64,000 nt of DNA, taken from Gracilaria gracilis. Lineage: Eukaryota > Rhodophyta > Florideophyceae > Gracilariales > Gracilariaceae. Shown here piece after piece: positions 34,335-45,748 of the stretch. Each line of letters opens with the position of its first letter. Position 1 is the stretch's first letter. The stretch lies in NCBI GenBank assembly GCA_030374805.1, contig JARGSG010000013.1, forward strand, positions 1,054,001-1,118,000, written 5' to 3'. The position numbers were made by a program, and so were the translations under genes. The notes beneath the pieces were generated by a model. The model was not told the origin of the DNA. It did no database searches and was given only the letters and a program-made list of their open reading frames with translations.

Positions 34335-36832
34335 GTGTTGCATTTAACGCACTACCCGAAGATTGGTGGTCACGCCGGAGGCCGGGAGCTTTATCTCACC
34401 CTGAGAAGGGACTTTTACTGGCCCGCCATGGCGGTGGATTGCTACGCCGCGGTACGCTTCTGTACAGAATGTGCAAAGAACCGAGTTAAACTTCGGAAGA
34501 ACAGCAAGGCACTGAAGCTTTTCCCCGCCAGGGCACCGCTCGAGTTTGTCGCGATCGACATTCTCGGACTACTCCTCACAACGAGGCGGGGCAACAAGTT
34601 TTTACTTGTCATCACCGACCGCTTCTCAAAGCTGGTTCGGACAGTTCCTCTTTGGAGAATATTCGCCTTCACGGTGGCTAACGCGCTCGCTACCCATTGG
34701 GTATTTGCGTATGGACCTCCAGTGGAGTTGTTCTCCGACAACGGAAAGCAGTTTGCGTCCAGGTTCTTCCAGGATGTGTGTCGCATCCTGGATGTAAAGA
34801 ACCTGTTCACAACTACTTATCATCCCCAATGTAATGGGCGAGTCGAACGGTTTAACCGGAAAATGTTCGCATCTCTGCGTTCGTACGTTGCTGACCACCC
34901 AAAGACTTGGGATCTGTACACTGATGCGATTATCTTCGCCTACAACACCCGGGTTCACCGGACTACCGGGGTATCGCCATTTGAGTTGCTACTATCCCGT
35001 TCGCCCCGGCCTGTGGCGTTGGAACCGCAAGCTACGTTTGGAATTTTCCCATCCGTGGGCGACTACCGTAACAATTGGAAACAATGGCTAACCAAGTTGG
35101 TTCCCGCTACGCGGAAGTCTGTCGAACGTGTCCAGGCCGCTTACAAGCGTGATTTTGAAAACCGCTTACGGCGTCCTGACACTCCGCCAATCGCGGTTGG
35201 TAACTACATCTATGTACGAAAAAAGTACTATAACCCGGAACGGGAAAGGCGCCACAAACTCTCGCCAGTGGCGGACGGCCCCTTCAGGGTGATCTCTACA
35301 ACTACCGACACTGTTGTGGTCAAAATGGGAGATACGCACGAGCGGTTATCCCGCGATCGCGTTGTCCTGGCCCCTCCACCCTCGTCGGAGGTAGTACTGG
35401 ACAGTACTTCCGTTTCTACGGGTACAGCAACACCGGACAATCCGGGAACTTCTGTGGTCGAACGACCTTCAGTTCTACCACACCCCACCCGGGGCCTATT
35501 AGATATTCCGATGTTATCGGAAACGCCAGCACAGCCGGAACACTCAGGCCTACATGGCCCAATGCCTTCTTCTTCTAACGCCCATGGTACGATTATCACC
35601 CGCCAAGCGGGACCCCCAACGCACCCCCCGTTGCTCCGTCTAAGGAGGGGGAGGGAAGCAGCTGCTCCGATGGAGATCTTTTGCCGTCGCAACGGAATTC
35701 ACGCCGTGAAGCACGGGAAGGTGCCGCAGGATCGCTGCCGCTCTCGCGGAACGACAGTCGAGCTGCAGTGCCAAGCCCCCCTCAGGGTGTGTCGTCTCCG
35801 AACGTCGACGAACCCTCCTTGGAGGCAGTTGAGACTGCATCGCAGTTGCCGCAGCACCTGGAGAACACCACCCTTTCGGGGAACGTTCGTAAGCACCTGT
35901 CAGTGGCGACCTCCGGCCGGGAGGACGCTGCGGCAGAGGAACCCAGCACTGGGAATGCAACACCTCGTGGCGAGGCAACTACCCCCATGCAGGGCAAGGC
36001 GCGCTTGCGCAGTCACACTCCGAGCGTCTCGGTAGAACCTGGCACTGCCAGCACGACACCGGCCGCTCCGGAGTTGGCACCCGTCTATGACGGCACAATA
36101 CGCCCGACCGAGTCGAAACCTTCCCAAGTAGCGGGCACAGCGCCGGCTGTACACGCTCCACACTGGAAGAGTGCTGTATACGCCCCACACGGGACCAGCA
36201 CAGCACACACCGGCTTACCGGAAATAGCCACCGCACGCGGGGTGCCAAGGCAGCAGGGCACGGCGCAGCCGTTGAAGGGTCCACGCGCCAGGAAGGCGGA
36301 TCAGACTAGGGCAAATTATAGCCAACCATTGTTGGAGTCACGTGCCCGTACGCGGGAGGACACACCGCACGCGCCCCTTCCCGCTGAGCGAGGAGCACCC
36401 CCGCCGGGGGATACGACGACAACGTCATCGCCAAGGCGGATCGACCCACGCAGACTTGCAATACGGGGGGACTACCACCCAAGTGGGATACCAGCACCCT
36501 GTAGGGACGGCACCGATACCACCTTGGTGGGCCCCGACACCCTTTTGAGGGACATTTTCCCCCATGAACAGACCGCTTCACGCGAAGTGACGACAACACG
36601 GCAAATCCGGGAAGTGTACGTGCAGGAGTACGTCGTCGACCGAGTAATCGGGCATTCCTACGACGGGAACGGCGACCTGCTCTACCGCGTCCGTTGGTAC
36701 GGCTATGGCCCCGAAGGGGATACAGAGGAACCGATCGAACATCTCCCCCGATCACGGGTCGTACAGTATCACCGGCGCGCCGGCACCGCACTACCAGGCA
36801 CGCTGGAAGAGCCCAAGTGGGATAATTGGTAA
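34335..36832 (+). pseudogene. Nested element integrase with C-terminal chromodomain
   Basis: HHCC zinc head (H6, H13, C43 and C46 of the frame from 34335), then the catalytic core with AIDILGLL, VITDRFSKLVR, FSDNGKQFASRFFQD and NGRVERFNRK (D, D and E all present). The GPF domain (VADGPFRVIS) ends near 35300. The frame then shifts before 35630 into the frame ending at 36832, as the match APSKEGE with element A shows. A long Pro/Thr/Ser-rich tail leads to the chromodomain at 36626-36780 (EYVVDRVIGHS, YRVRWYGYGPEGDTEEPIEHLP). This is the best preserved chromodomain in the window. Confidence 0.93.
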
Positions 36833-36973
36833 CCGTCCAGGACGGGAAAAAAGAAGGAAGACCGAATAGAAGTATAATTGAAGAAGGACCGTCGAGGACG
36901 GGAAGTTTACGTTGTGTTCATCATGTTATCATGGGAAAAGCCGGTCGAACCGGAAGACAACCCGGGACGGGCA

Positions 36974-38977
36974 CTAGTGGTTCGAGCCGCTACCGCCACT
37001 AGGTGGAGCACCCCCACCGATGCGGTTCGCCAGGACATCAGCCATTTCGACGACATCACCCGAAGCTTTGGTGGCGCTCAGGCCTGCACCACGCAGGAAG
37101 CGAGCAATGATCTCGTGCTCATTCAGCGGCCCAGAACTGGGATTGCCTGATTCAGCGCTCGCCGAAGGCGGAGGAGGACCATCCTCTTGTTCCGTCGTCA
37201 CCGCCGCAGCGGAATGCCCCGTATTGGGATCAGCGGGAGTATTCGAACCCGGCTCCGCCGGAGCGTTACCAACCTAATTGTCATTCCCGACCGCGTCGGC
37301 GTCGTCACCGTCGTCTTCGACCGTCTCGCCCGATGCATCGGGGTCGTTATCCACCATTGGATCGCCCCCGCTGTAAACGTGATAATAATCGTCCGAGTCG
37401 ACGTACTCTCGCGGGTGGTCGCTGGGGATTTCACGCGGGGCAGCCCGGAATTCTTCCGCTTGCTCGCGGCTGATTTCCTGGTAGTCCCACAGGTCTAAAT
37501 ACACGAAGTCGCCCGCGAGCGGGGTATTGCGCCCGAGTCCGGGACCCGAACCGCCACTACCACCGTCTCGACGGCCACTCTGTTCGATGGGAACCTCGTC
37601 TCACTGAACGTTCTCGATGTAATCGAGTAGCCCCAGCATTTCTTCCTCGTTGGCAGTACCCCCAAGGGGGATTCGCAAGTCCAGGCTACGGATGGCTGCT
37701 CGCACGCGGGGTTGTACGTACCAAAGCTGATACTGGTCGTAGGTCTCGGTGAGGACGTATGCCGCGAAGCGGGTAGCCCACTTGGTCACCACAACCGACC
37801 ATAGCCCCGACCGGGGATCCGTGAGGAGGAACGACCCCATATAGGTGAAGACCGGGGGCAGTTCAACATAACACCCCCGGCACGCCTCCAGGGAGGACCA
37901 CCACTCTGGGAGTGGGACGTACCGACCACGTCGGTGGGGTGCAGCGGTGCGCTCTACCTCCACGTTTTGGTATGGAACGAAGAACCCGAATCGGGAGCCT
38001 CAACGCCGTTCATAACGGATGAAGTTCTGAAGGAAGTTCGACCGGGACGCCCGGGGAAGGTAGCGGAACTCAGCCCGAAGTATCGGTCGCTCCCAGCACA
38101 TGGCTGTTTGCCGCGCTGCGGGAAAGTTCCTCGATACGAAGGTTTCTAACGCCACGAGGCGGTCGCAGTACGTCATCTCTCCGCGTGTGCGGTATAACGC
38201 GAAATCAAAGTCGTACCCCGCGGGGATCGGGAACTCGAATGGAGCCCGGCGAAGCCGTTGGTAACCGAGCATGACGAGCGCCGCGTGTGCGCTCGCCACC
38301 GATTATCTGCCGTCACGACGGATATGATGGGTAGGAATCGCTATGCGGTTCCTCCAATCCCACGACCCCGTGACGTCGGCGGGTAGGTCCCCCGGAATGG
38401 TGTTGGTCGCATGAGCGTACGCCATGACCAATGCCTCATTGAGGACTGCCAATGGATGATACCAGGGCGCGTGCCTCAACTTGAGGGCGTGGGACCGATT
38501 GTTCAGATTCAACCCCACCAGGGTATCGTAATGCGGCCAGACGAGCACCGGCATGCCGGCTGGTATGACTCCCCTCCATCGGGTGAGGCACTAGCAGGCC
38601 TGCCCCCGCAACGGGTTTGTTAGACGGCTGAGCCGTGGGCTGCGTCGTTGGGAGCGCCCCTGCTTGCGCAGGTTGGTTGCCGCCTTGCGGAATTTGTTGG
38701 TTGGTGTTGCCATGTGGCAGGGGGACGGACCGGAAGCCGGTGAAGTATCCCTGTGGAGGTGGTTCGGTTGCTGACCGGACATTTCGGTGATGGTTAAGTC
38801 GATAACCGGCGTAGCCGGGGAAGTTGAGTGCGCTGGTGAGGCTCGGGGAACGAGTTGTCGGAGGGATTCGCCTTGTGAAGGAGTATGCGCTGCGTAGGCA
38901 GGTATGGTGTGCGCTGGGTCGAAGTGAATTGCCGGCGAGCCGGAGGAGGTCGTTTCTTTATAGCCTTGGTCCGCCAT
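36974..38977 (-). pseudogene. Antisense ORF of the nested element (aORF)
   Basis: Opposite to pol, from the ATG at 38977, 47 bases inside the 3' LTR, to a stop at 36974 (about 668 codons). Apart from two compensating shifts near 38760 and 38590, it stays in one frame, broken by nonsense codons at 38303, 38000, 37601 and 37274. The head is Ser/Pro/Thr-rich with PVIDLT (residues 57-62) and MSGQQP. Then come FTGFRS (in the shifted part), YDTLVGLN, APWYHPLAV, CDRLVALETFVSRNF, FGFFVPYQNVEVER, PLPEWWSSLEACRGC, PPVFTYMGSF, VRAAIRSLDLRIPLGGT and an acidic Asp-rich tail. It is only about 140 bp from the pol end. Unknown family; homologous to 10944-9230 and 18299-20548. Confidence 0.68.
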
Positions 38978-39010
38978 CGCGTCGCTCGCGAAAAGCGTCG
39001 CGCCCTCGGC

Positions 39011-39024
39011 TAAGGAGGGGGATA
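39011..39024 (+). promoter_or_regulatory. Polypurine tract of the nested element
   Basis: TAAGGAGGGGGATA immediately before the 3' LTR start at 39025; nearly identical to the tract of element A. Confidence 0.75.
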
Positions 39025-39820
39025 TGAAGTGCAACGCCCTCCTTGAGGGATTCCCATGACTTAGTTATTTCCGACATGTTGGCTGGGTTAATTATGACTA
39101 CATACAATGGCCACGTTGGTGGATGGGACACGTGGGACACGGCAGAGTCCAGGAGGTTGGCACAGCATGGCTGGTAATTCTGCACCCTTTATGGTGGTAT
39201 TCTAGATTATTATGGTATTTGCCGTACAGTACGGGAGGCAAGCTACACTACTTAGTGCGCCGGCAACTCTGCCGTCGCACCCAGTAAACCTCCCCCAACC
39301 AGGGTTTGGGCTCTAGACTGCTTCGCCTTCGGCGGTACTCAACTCCTCCTTGGAGGGATATCCCGTAGCCTACGGACTGTCTATCCTCCCTGCAGCCCCT
39401 AAACGAACCCACTATTGGTAGTATTTACCAATCGCTGTCACGTTCGCCCTTGTATAAGGTTTCCACCGGCTTTGCCGTATCCTTAACCACATCTTGTGGA
39501 CTCCCCTTTTCCTTTTCTTTCCTTTCCCTTTTTCCCCTTGCTTTTGGGTGGTTACTCCGCAACTCGCAGCCTGTGCTGACACCGCGTCACACTCGCCACA
39601 CTGTGGACACTTCGCCTCCTTGGTGGATAACACACACACGCCGCTCACGCGGAATACCTTCTTGTCTCACCTTCCTACGCTCGTCGTGAACGGTGACCTC
39701 GGCCTTACACCCCGACTTAGTCGTGTCATCCCTGGAAGGGTTCTGCTTGCTGTGCTACCTCGTGTGAGGAAGATGCCGAACGTCTTCATGGTTCTTTCCC
39801 CATTGGGGCATTGCACTACA
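39025..39820 (+). repeat. 3' LTR of the nested element
   Basis: 796 bp, ends with TTGCACTACA and is followed by the target duplication CTAGT. Of its roughly 17 differences from the 5' LTR, about five are CG against TG or CA. Confidence 0.95.
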
Positions 39821-39825
39821 CTAGT

Positions 39826-40096
39826 GGTGCCTGACTTTACAATACCCAAGGGGGAAGGCGAGGTGCACCGTAATATATACAAGGTGCACCGACGCCGAGC
39901 TCCCATGCGGGCATGACGTCATCGGCTGCACCCATGACCTACTGTCATGAGCCAGCAATGCTAAACTATCCTAGACTATAAATTAGAAATTATAAATTAT
40001 AAAATACAGGAAATACACAATTGCGTACAGTGCAGCGAGCAAGGCGCACCAGTAGGCCCACGTGGCACCAACCCATTGAGGTCTCATTGTACTACA
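39826..40096 (-). repeat. 5' LTR of the outer element, second part
   Basis: Continues the LTR interrupted at 28369 (GGTGCCTGACTTTACAATACCC, matching 17299 onward) and ends TTGTACTACA at 40096, followed by CATTT. Confidence 0.93.
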
Positions 40097-40101
40097 CATT
40101 T

Positions 40102-41050
40102 ATACGCAAAAATGGTGCTATTTTTTGATTCCTATCTGCCATAAAAATCTCTATAGCTTTTCGAATTCCTCTTGTACAATGACGAATCTACTCGAAAACG
40201 TGTGGAGAGCAAGACTAAAGTCGGCTTACCCAGGAAAAGACAAGAACCAACTTTTGTATGCGTAAATACTTTTGACTCTCTCAGACAATGTTCAACCACT
40301 AAATATATCCAGCTACACAAAACTGAACCTATATATAAAAATATTTTTCTCTGGGAGAATAAAAAGATTGACTAATATTCTTACATTGTTAGTCGTGTAT
40401 CTGTGGATGTGTCTCTACCATAATTCTGAGTATGGTAAGCACAGAAACGTTTTTCAGCTGCTCAGGTAAAAAAGTACACGTTGTTGGTGCGTTCTGGAGA
40501 TTAAGTGTGCAAATTTCATGCCTTTGGAAAAGCTGCCTATTTTGCACTACGTAGATTGTTAAAATTTGGACTTAAGTATTCGAAAGCTCCCTTCTTTTCA
40601 CTACATATAAGTAAAACAGTTGTCCGTTAACGACCAGTTTTTGTTTTTGAGTACCAGCGTCTAGCTCAATTCTAGAACAATGCCAAAGCTTGGTAGAGAC
40701 TTTCGGCCGTTCGGTTGTTGCAACTGAAATTTGATTGAAACAGCATTTCAGAGTTTCACCCATCCAAACAAGTGTGGGAGTTAGAGGCACTCTTTCAAAA
40801 ACATAAGTTAAGTACATTTCGAGCTGCATTTTATCGTTTAGGCAAGCAGCGTGAAGTTAAGATAAGTAACTCCTACTTCCGACTTTGTTTTATTTTGTCA
40901 AACGTCTCTAACTTTAAAAGAATTTACGTAGAGGACACGCAATAAGGGCTAAATATTCGATGTCCAAAGGCTACGAACATAGAAAATGCATCAAATGATG
41001 ATGAGTCAAAATACGTTTTTGATAATATTAAAGAAGGCGATAGACAAGGT
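40102..41050. other. AT-rich spacer, no gene seen
   Basis: Stops in all frames; the longest frame (40572-40829 on -) has no motif. Nothing supportable. Confidence 0.5.
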
Positions 41051-41446
41051 GTGGAGCTTTTGTTTGCCGCAAGAGAATGTTTTCTGCTTTACATACTGTC
41101 GAAATGGATAAACTTTACTACTACACGTCAGATGTTGACGTGTGCAATTTTCTTACCATCTGGTGTTGGTAGAGAACAGTTTGCAGTTCATGTAGTTGAC
41201 GTGGGTAATGTGCTAGAAATCAGAGTACGTTGACCGCGACCATTAGTGAATACTGAGTTTTTGCATAAATGGTTCTTTGTGAACGACGAAATGCGAAAAG
41301 TTCATCCAAAGTTTGGTGGTTTCTATAATGCTCTTGAATTCTATCGATTTAGAGCAACAGAGAACGTGTACTCTACAGCTCGAATAATAATCTTGTTTAC
41401 TATTCAGACAAAACTACTCCAAACCAAAAATATAGAATGGCTCTAG
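41051..41446 (+). pseudogene. Decayed gene, unknown conserved-looking protein
   Basis: Two open stretches, 41051-41233 and 41246-41446, lie in the same frame and are separated by a TGA at 41231-41233. Across it the text reads FLPSGVGREQFAVHVVDVGN, LEIRVR, stop, PRPLVNTEFLHKWFFV and HPKFGGFYNALEFYRFR. The composition and secondary-structure pattern look like a real folded protein, unlike the AT-rich noise around it. I cannot name the family. A single TGG-to-TGA change would explain the break. The limits of the original gene are not visible. Confidence 0.45.
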
Positions 41447-42542
41447 AATGACACGAACATTATATACATTGAAATGGAGCAAGTTCTTGTTGATCAGTAT
41501 TCCAAAGTCAACAATAATAAAACGTATATTGTTGCTTAAAGCAGCTGTCACATATTATTCTATCAATTATCATAAATTATATCTTGGGGTCTTTGACACA
41601 AACGACAGCATTTGTGACTGATGATTGTTACAAAATTGTGTTTTCTTGCGTTTTGAAATATCACTCGTATAATGTTCTAAAAGCAGTAAAAACTCTACTA
41701 TTAGATGGTTCATTGTACGATTCTTGGATAGATTAAGAAACCGAGGCGCTACTTTTCCGGAAACAATATCTTGTGCAATACAGCCGGGTCTATCAACGAG
41801 GGGAGGATTGTATTTGTGTAACATATTTTCTTACATGGTTTCTTATGGAAGTAAAAAGAATAAAGAGACCAGTATACTTTTGTTTCATTTTGATTGTTCT
41901 CCTGTCGGAATCTCTACTGTTTGGAAGATTTTTGTCCGCAAAGGCATCAATAGCATGCGTTTCTACGTTTTATGTGATATATATTACAGCCATTGTTTGT
42001 CGTCAGCATCACCATAGATTACAGATTACCAATTTGTTTTCTTCAGGAGCATTAACGAACTTCATGTAGCATCAGGTTTCCTGAGCATTATTTTATACCT
42101 TACCACATTTGTTTTGTGACCAACTTCAGGATCAATCTGTCCGGGTAACATATAGAACCATTTAAATTTGTCTACATTTTTATTTGTGTTAGAAAACGCA
42201 ATTCACCGCGTTCCCCCGGTCGTGTAGACGAACGAACGAAAGCAATTTATTTTTTGTTGCAAAGGGCCCTACAGCTAGAAAGCAATGTGCAGAGTGTTTG
42301 ACCCTAGCAGGGCCGGTGCTAGCGTTCCCCTTGTAACACTAGTTCCCTGAGCCTGTGAATGGGAGAAGATTTCGAGCAAGCTTTCTGCAGCCGTGATGCC
42401 GCAGTCCTAGCTCTTTCAACCTCTTCCACAGCACGCGTCAATGCATTTGGTATAACCCATGCTGCGTACTTTGCCAAGGGCTCTAGGAATCCAATCCTAA
42501 ACGTGTTCATTGTATTCCAGTTAGCACCCCAGCTTGTTCCAG
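41447..42542. other. Spacer; possible YR-1 tail on -
   Basis: Mostly AT-rich without a gene. On -, 42555-42319 holds a frame without its own ATG start (it opens with TTG) that overlaps the YR-1 stop. It is helical and basic (VEEVERARTAASRLQKA) and may be the C-terminal end of YR-1 after a frameshift. Confidence 0.4.
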
Positions 42543-44138
42543 CTAACCTTCGCAAATGCGATACCGACTACGGTAATTAACGTCAACACCCCACTCTCTA
42601 CGCCTTCCCCCAGCTAGTCGCTGCCTTTTTCTTGCCCATATATCTCCATTATTTGGGTCACGCATCGAATGCTTTCTCCTACGACCTGAAAGGCCCACGA
42701 ATGTATGGAGAACCGTTGACAGCTCTTTCGCTGTGGCCGCGTACTCCGGACAGTTCGAGTGTCCAATCCACACACGAATTTGTCGTACAGTTGTATTGTG
42801 CTTCCTCGCGAGGGCCTCGAAAAACTCAGATTCTGTTATGTGACGAAAGCCATCTCTCTGACGGTACGACTGGATGAAAAGAAGCAGAGAACTGCGGATA
42901 ATGCTGGTTGGCGAAACGTTTTCTTTTTCTGGGCAAACACGGCACACGAACGAACGAAGAGCATATGCGATTGAGGATGACTTCACGAATCCCCCATCCT
43001 TAGCGTTAACCAAAAGGGGCCCACTGACATCATTGCCATGATATCGTGCCCAAGAATATATGATCCGGTTGACGCACCGTACGTGAAACCGAAGAAACGG
43101 AAATGATGAGCCCGGAAATATCACCGTTGGAGGAATCAGAGCTTGAGTTCTCCCGCAGCGTGTTGGCAGCCGTAGGAAGCCGTCACTCTGCCCTAGACGC
43201 AATCTCTTCTCAAACTCTGCGAGAGGTGGTATCTCAACTCTACTGAGGATTTGAGGTTTTTGCCCACCACTACAAAGTATGAGTAAAGGTATGAAACGTG
43301 AGAACCACTCTCGGACAAGGTGGGTTTGTTCCTTAGATGAGAGGGAACCATCATTGGCCGTTCTGATTCGGTACCACTCAATTATCTTCGTGAGAACCAT
43401 CCTTGCCACTCTTTGGCATGCATGGAGTTCTGCGCTATCCAATGTCTGTGGTACCGAAAAAGAGGTTACGCGCACAGAAGCGGCCTTCAAGGCTTTGAGG
43501 GTCTGTCGGAGATACAAAGAAATATGATGGCGACTGCCTTGTTCACGGGCACAATTCGTAAAGCTGCTGCAAATCTCTTGAATCAAGACAAGGTGATTTA
43601 CCTTTTTCATAGCGGTACTCGGTTGAAGACAGACCAAAGCGTATTCGACAAAACAGCGTACAAGTCCCAAGTTCGCTACTTGGTTGAAAAGTGTGTCGAG
43701 CTTCCAGACATCATCCTTGCTACAGCCTGAGCGAGCCACGCAGAGTCTCAAAAACTGAGAAGCTGTCAATGACATCCGTTGAAATCCATCCTCATCGCTT
43801 ATGCCTTCTATTTCCTTTGGTCGAAAGTACACATAGTGAAGTACGCGCAGTGAAAGGCAATTTTCAAATGTAGCTCCAAGTCCTTGATAGGTCTTACCCT
43901 TCCATAAGTCTGATGTGCGCAGAAGTTTTGCTTCATCACTTAAGAAGAATTCTGGATCAGTTCGAACCAGACGTTGAATGTGAGTCTTCCACAAGGATCT
44001 TACTCGTTGCCGAGATTCGGTTTCCCTGGCAACCCTGGCAATTTTCATCGGACCAGCGCTGCAAGTCTTAAAGACAACCCTTCTCTCCGAATGCCCGTCT
44101 GCTGCTCCGGTTCTCCTTTTTCTGGCCTTGCAAATCAT
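42543..44138 (-). CDS. YR-1, tyrosine-recombinase-like protein
   Basis: I start it at the Met of MICKARKRRTGA (44138), because this head is shared with YR-2 and the longer frame from 44303 is closed by a TAG in YR-2. About 531 residues. The N-terminal half is helical with the motif GLGATFENCLSLR and SQFLRLCVARSGCSKDDVWK, like a core-binding domain. The C-terminal half has GGQKPQIL where recombinases have their first catalytic Arg (here Lys), SIIRSSLLLFI for the HxxR box, and VWIGHSNCPEY with a Trp/His and a possible catalytic Tyr. The family (Crypton-like) cuts and joins DNA through a Tyr. Open throughout, but the Lys makes activity doubtful. It is oriented away from the other cluster members and shares its leader with YR-2. 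Confidence 0.55.
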   Translation of the reverse strand: MICKARKRRTGAADGHSERRVVFKTCSAGPMKIARVARETESRQRVRSLWKTHIQRLVRTDPEFFLSDEAKLLRTSDLWKGKTYQGLGATFENCLSLRVLHYVYFRPKEIEGISDEDGFQRMSLTASQFLRLCVARSGCSKDDVWKLDTLFNQVANLGLVRCFVEYALVCLQPSTAMKKVNHLVLIQEICSSFTNCAREQGSRHHISLYLRQTLKALKAASVRVTSFSVPQTLDSAELHACQRVARMVLTKIIEWYRIRTANDGSLSSKEQTHLVREWFSRFIPLLILCSGGQKPQILSRVEIPPLAEFEKRLRLGQSDGFLRLPTRCGRTQALIPPTVIFPGSSFPFLRFHVRCVNRIIYSWARYHGNDVSGPLLVNAKDGGFVKSSSIAYALRSFVCRVCPEKENVSPTSIIRSSLLLFIQSYRQRDGFRHITESEFFEALARKHNTTVRQIRVWIGHSNCPEYAATAKELSTVLHTFVGLSGRRRKHSMRDPNNGDIWARKRQRLAGGRRREWGVDVNYRSRYRICEG

Positions 44139-44475
44139 AACGAGCCTTTCTCTCCGAATTCCCGTCTGAGAAAGAGAGGGCGCAATATGCGAGAATTGAA
44201 TTGCACTTGAGCCTGTCGGATGACGCTCGCATTCAAGGACGACCAGACCCGTGCTAGATGACTTACGATATAGAGCTCGATGGTTTCCTTCGTAGGGTAG
44301 CACAGCGGTAGCTAGCCTTTTAACCCTTCGTATAGGTCAGCCGAGACGATGTTTCGCGGGAAAAACAACAGTAAAGGCCTTCAGAATCCTAAAGCTCAGA
44401 TACAGGGCTATGTATCCCTCATACCGGAGGTGCAGACAAGCATTGTCATTCCTTGCTGGCCAAGCAAAAGGCGCA
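44139..44475 (-). repeat. Leader shared, inverted, with YR-2
   Basis: The 330 bases upstream of the YR-1 start match 48383-48706 upstream of YR-2 at roughly 85-90% by eye, in opposite orientation in the window. It includes the block complementary to ATGTTTCGCGGG (44349). It probably holds the common promoter and 5' leader. Confidence 0.6.
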
Positions 44476-45025
44476 AAGACGAAAGCCCCCTCATGGGACC
44501 ATTCCAATTACTGGGAGGTGCGAGAAATCTAATTAAATTAGAATTATTGAAGTTCAATGAATTCTTTTTGCGCCATGTTCAACATGTTAAAGGTTGTACG
44601 TGTACAAGTACACCCAATAATAGTACACAAGGGTAGAGCGTGTGGGGGAGTGTAAGGAAGACTTATCGCCCGAGCGCTCTGAGCGATACTCGTCCCCTCC
44701 GCACATTCTCCTACGCCGCTTCCCAGAATATTTACCACTGTTCTAATCGCCGCTGCGTGAAAGTTCCGTCAGCATCTCGCGCAAGCGCTCACATTCCTCC
44801 GTCGCCATTTGCTCGTGTGTCTTTCCCTCCGCTTGCCATGCACAAGCCAGTCTTCCTCATGTGTTTTCTTCTTTAACGTGCGAACGGTTTCGGCACACCA
44901 AGTGCTGACGACAGCTTCCTCCGCAGACGCCGTCGGCATCTGACGCCTCACAGCGTACGATTCTAAAGGCTTTTTCGTGTCACAGTTCTTGAGCAGTTCT
45001 TGACGGTGCCCACTGTACGGACTGC
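44476..45025. other. Diverged copy of the APH upstream region
   Basis: 44830-44990 resembles 52185-52350 (CGCAGACGCCGTCGGC, CGTGTCACAGTTCTTGAGCA) but with many differences and a deletion of the following 230 bases. The short frames at 44640-44876 and 44951-44769 are not supported as genes. Confidence 0.5.
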
Positions 45026-45640
45026 AATTAATTAATGCAATGGCGAATCTACATTTAGAGTCACTGAACCATATCCGAAAGTTGGAATTTTGTGGCGTTC
45101 AGAGGGTGGACTTGGCGTGGGTTTCTGACGCTATAAAGTAACTCACATCTCAGCTTCGGTCACGGGGATTAAGTACTTCGAAAGAAGTGAAGCGGTTACA
45201 TATAGCGTTGTTGAAGTTGAAAGAATGTGCACAGAACTTTTCTCGTCGAAAGTTCCATTAACTCTAGTTCACGGTGATCTGCATATCGAGAATATTGGTG
45301 CTAGCACGAAACCGCAAATATATGATTGGGGAAATGCTTCTATAGGAGTTCCGTTCTGTGATTATTCAGTTCTCTGCTCGGGCACTGATTTTACCCATGA
45401 TCAAAGACAAGCAGCTCAACATGTATATTTCCTTCGGTGGGTGCAGTTTGGTACGGTAATACACTCAATCGAATTGCAGCACTTTCTTCTGTGCTCTACT
45501 GGTTTCTCAACGTCTATCAAGTTCTATCACGAGATCGGATGAATGTCAGAAATCGGAGACATCAAAACAACTTGGCCGACGCAATCAGCAACAACCGATG
45601 CAAGCTGTGCTCTTTTAAAACGCTCGGGAGCGTTTTCTGA
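45026..45640 (+). pseudogene. APH-fold phosphotransferase, copy 0, truncated
   Basis: Matches 52611-53173 with about 1% differences. It carries LVHGDLHIENIGAS and IYDWGNASIGVPFCDYS, the catalytic loop (HGDxxxxN) and metal-binding (DWG) motifs of the aminoglycoside/choline phosphotransferase fold. Its N-terminal part is deleted, and its 3' end diverges from copy 1 at about 45588. The C-terminal part lies in another frame (from 45437). Not functional. Confidence 0.65.
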
Positions 45641-45748
45641 CATATTGACGTAGGAAAATGACAGTCAGCAAAGGCCTTACCGCAAGAGACACTTGAGTCC
45701 ACCTCTTACAACTTCCCGAAGACAAAGACTTCACCGCAGCATGCAAGT

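Larger units (their letters stand above)
28370..39820 (+). mobile_element. Full-length Ty3/gypsy chromovirus, nested element
   Basis: Inserted in the 5' LTR of the outer element, with target duplication CTAGT at 28365-28369 and 39821-39825. LTRs 28370-29164 (795 bp) and 39025-39820 (796 bp) begin TGAAGTG and end TTGCACTACA. They differ at about 17 positions plus one 1-nt indel by eye (about 2%). Internal order: primer site, gag, CCHC, protease, RT, RNase H, integrase, chromodomain, antisense ORF, polypurine tract. It belongs to the same family as element A and the solo LTR. Several stops and frameshifts, and a changed protease loop, make it non-autonomous now. Confidence 0.95.
17059..40096 (-). 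mobile_element. Full-length Ty3/gypsy chromovirus (outer element), interrupted by a nested element
   Basis: LTRs of about 510 bp bound it: 17059-17567, and 28130-28369 joined to 39826-40096. They start TGTCGTACAAATACC and end TTGTACTACA on +. The target duplication is CATTT (17054-17058 and 40097-40101). Removing the nested insertion gives an element of about 11.6 kb. On - the order is gag, CCHC, protease, RT, RNase H, integrase, chromodomain, and then an antisense ORF on +. The two LTRs differ at roughly 5% of sites by eye, against about 2% for the nested element, so it is older, as nesting requires. Confidence 0.93.
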
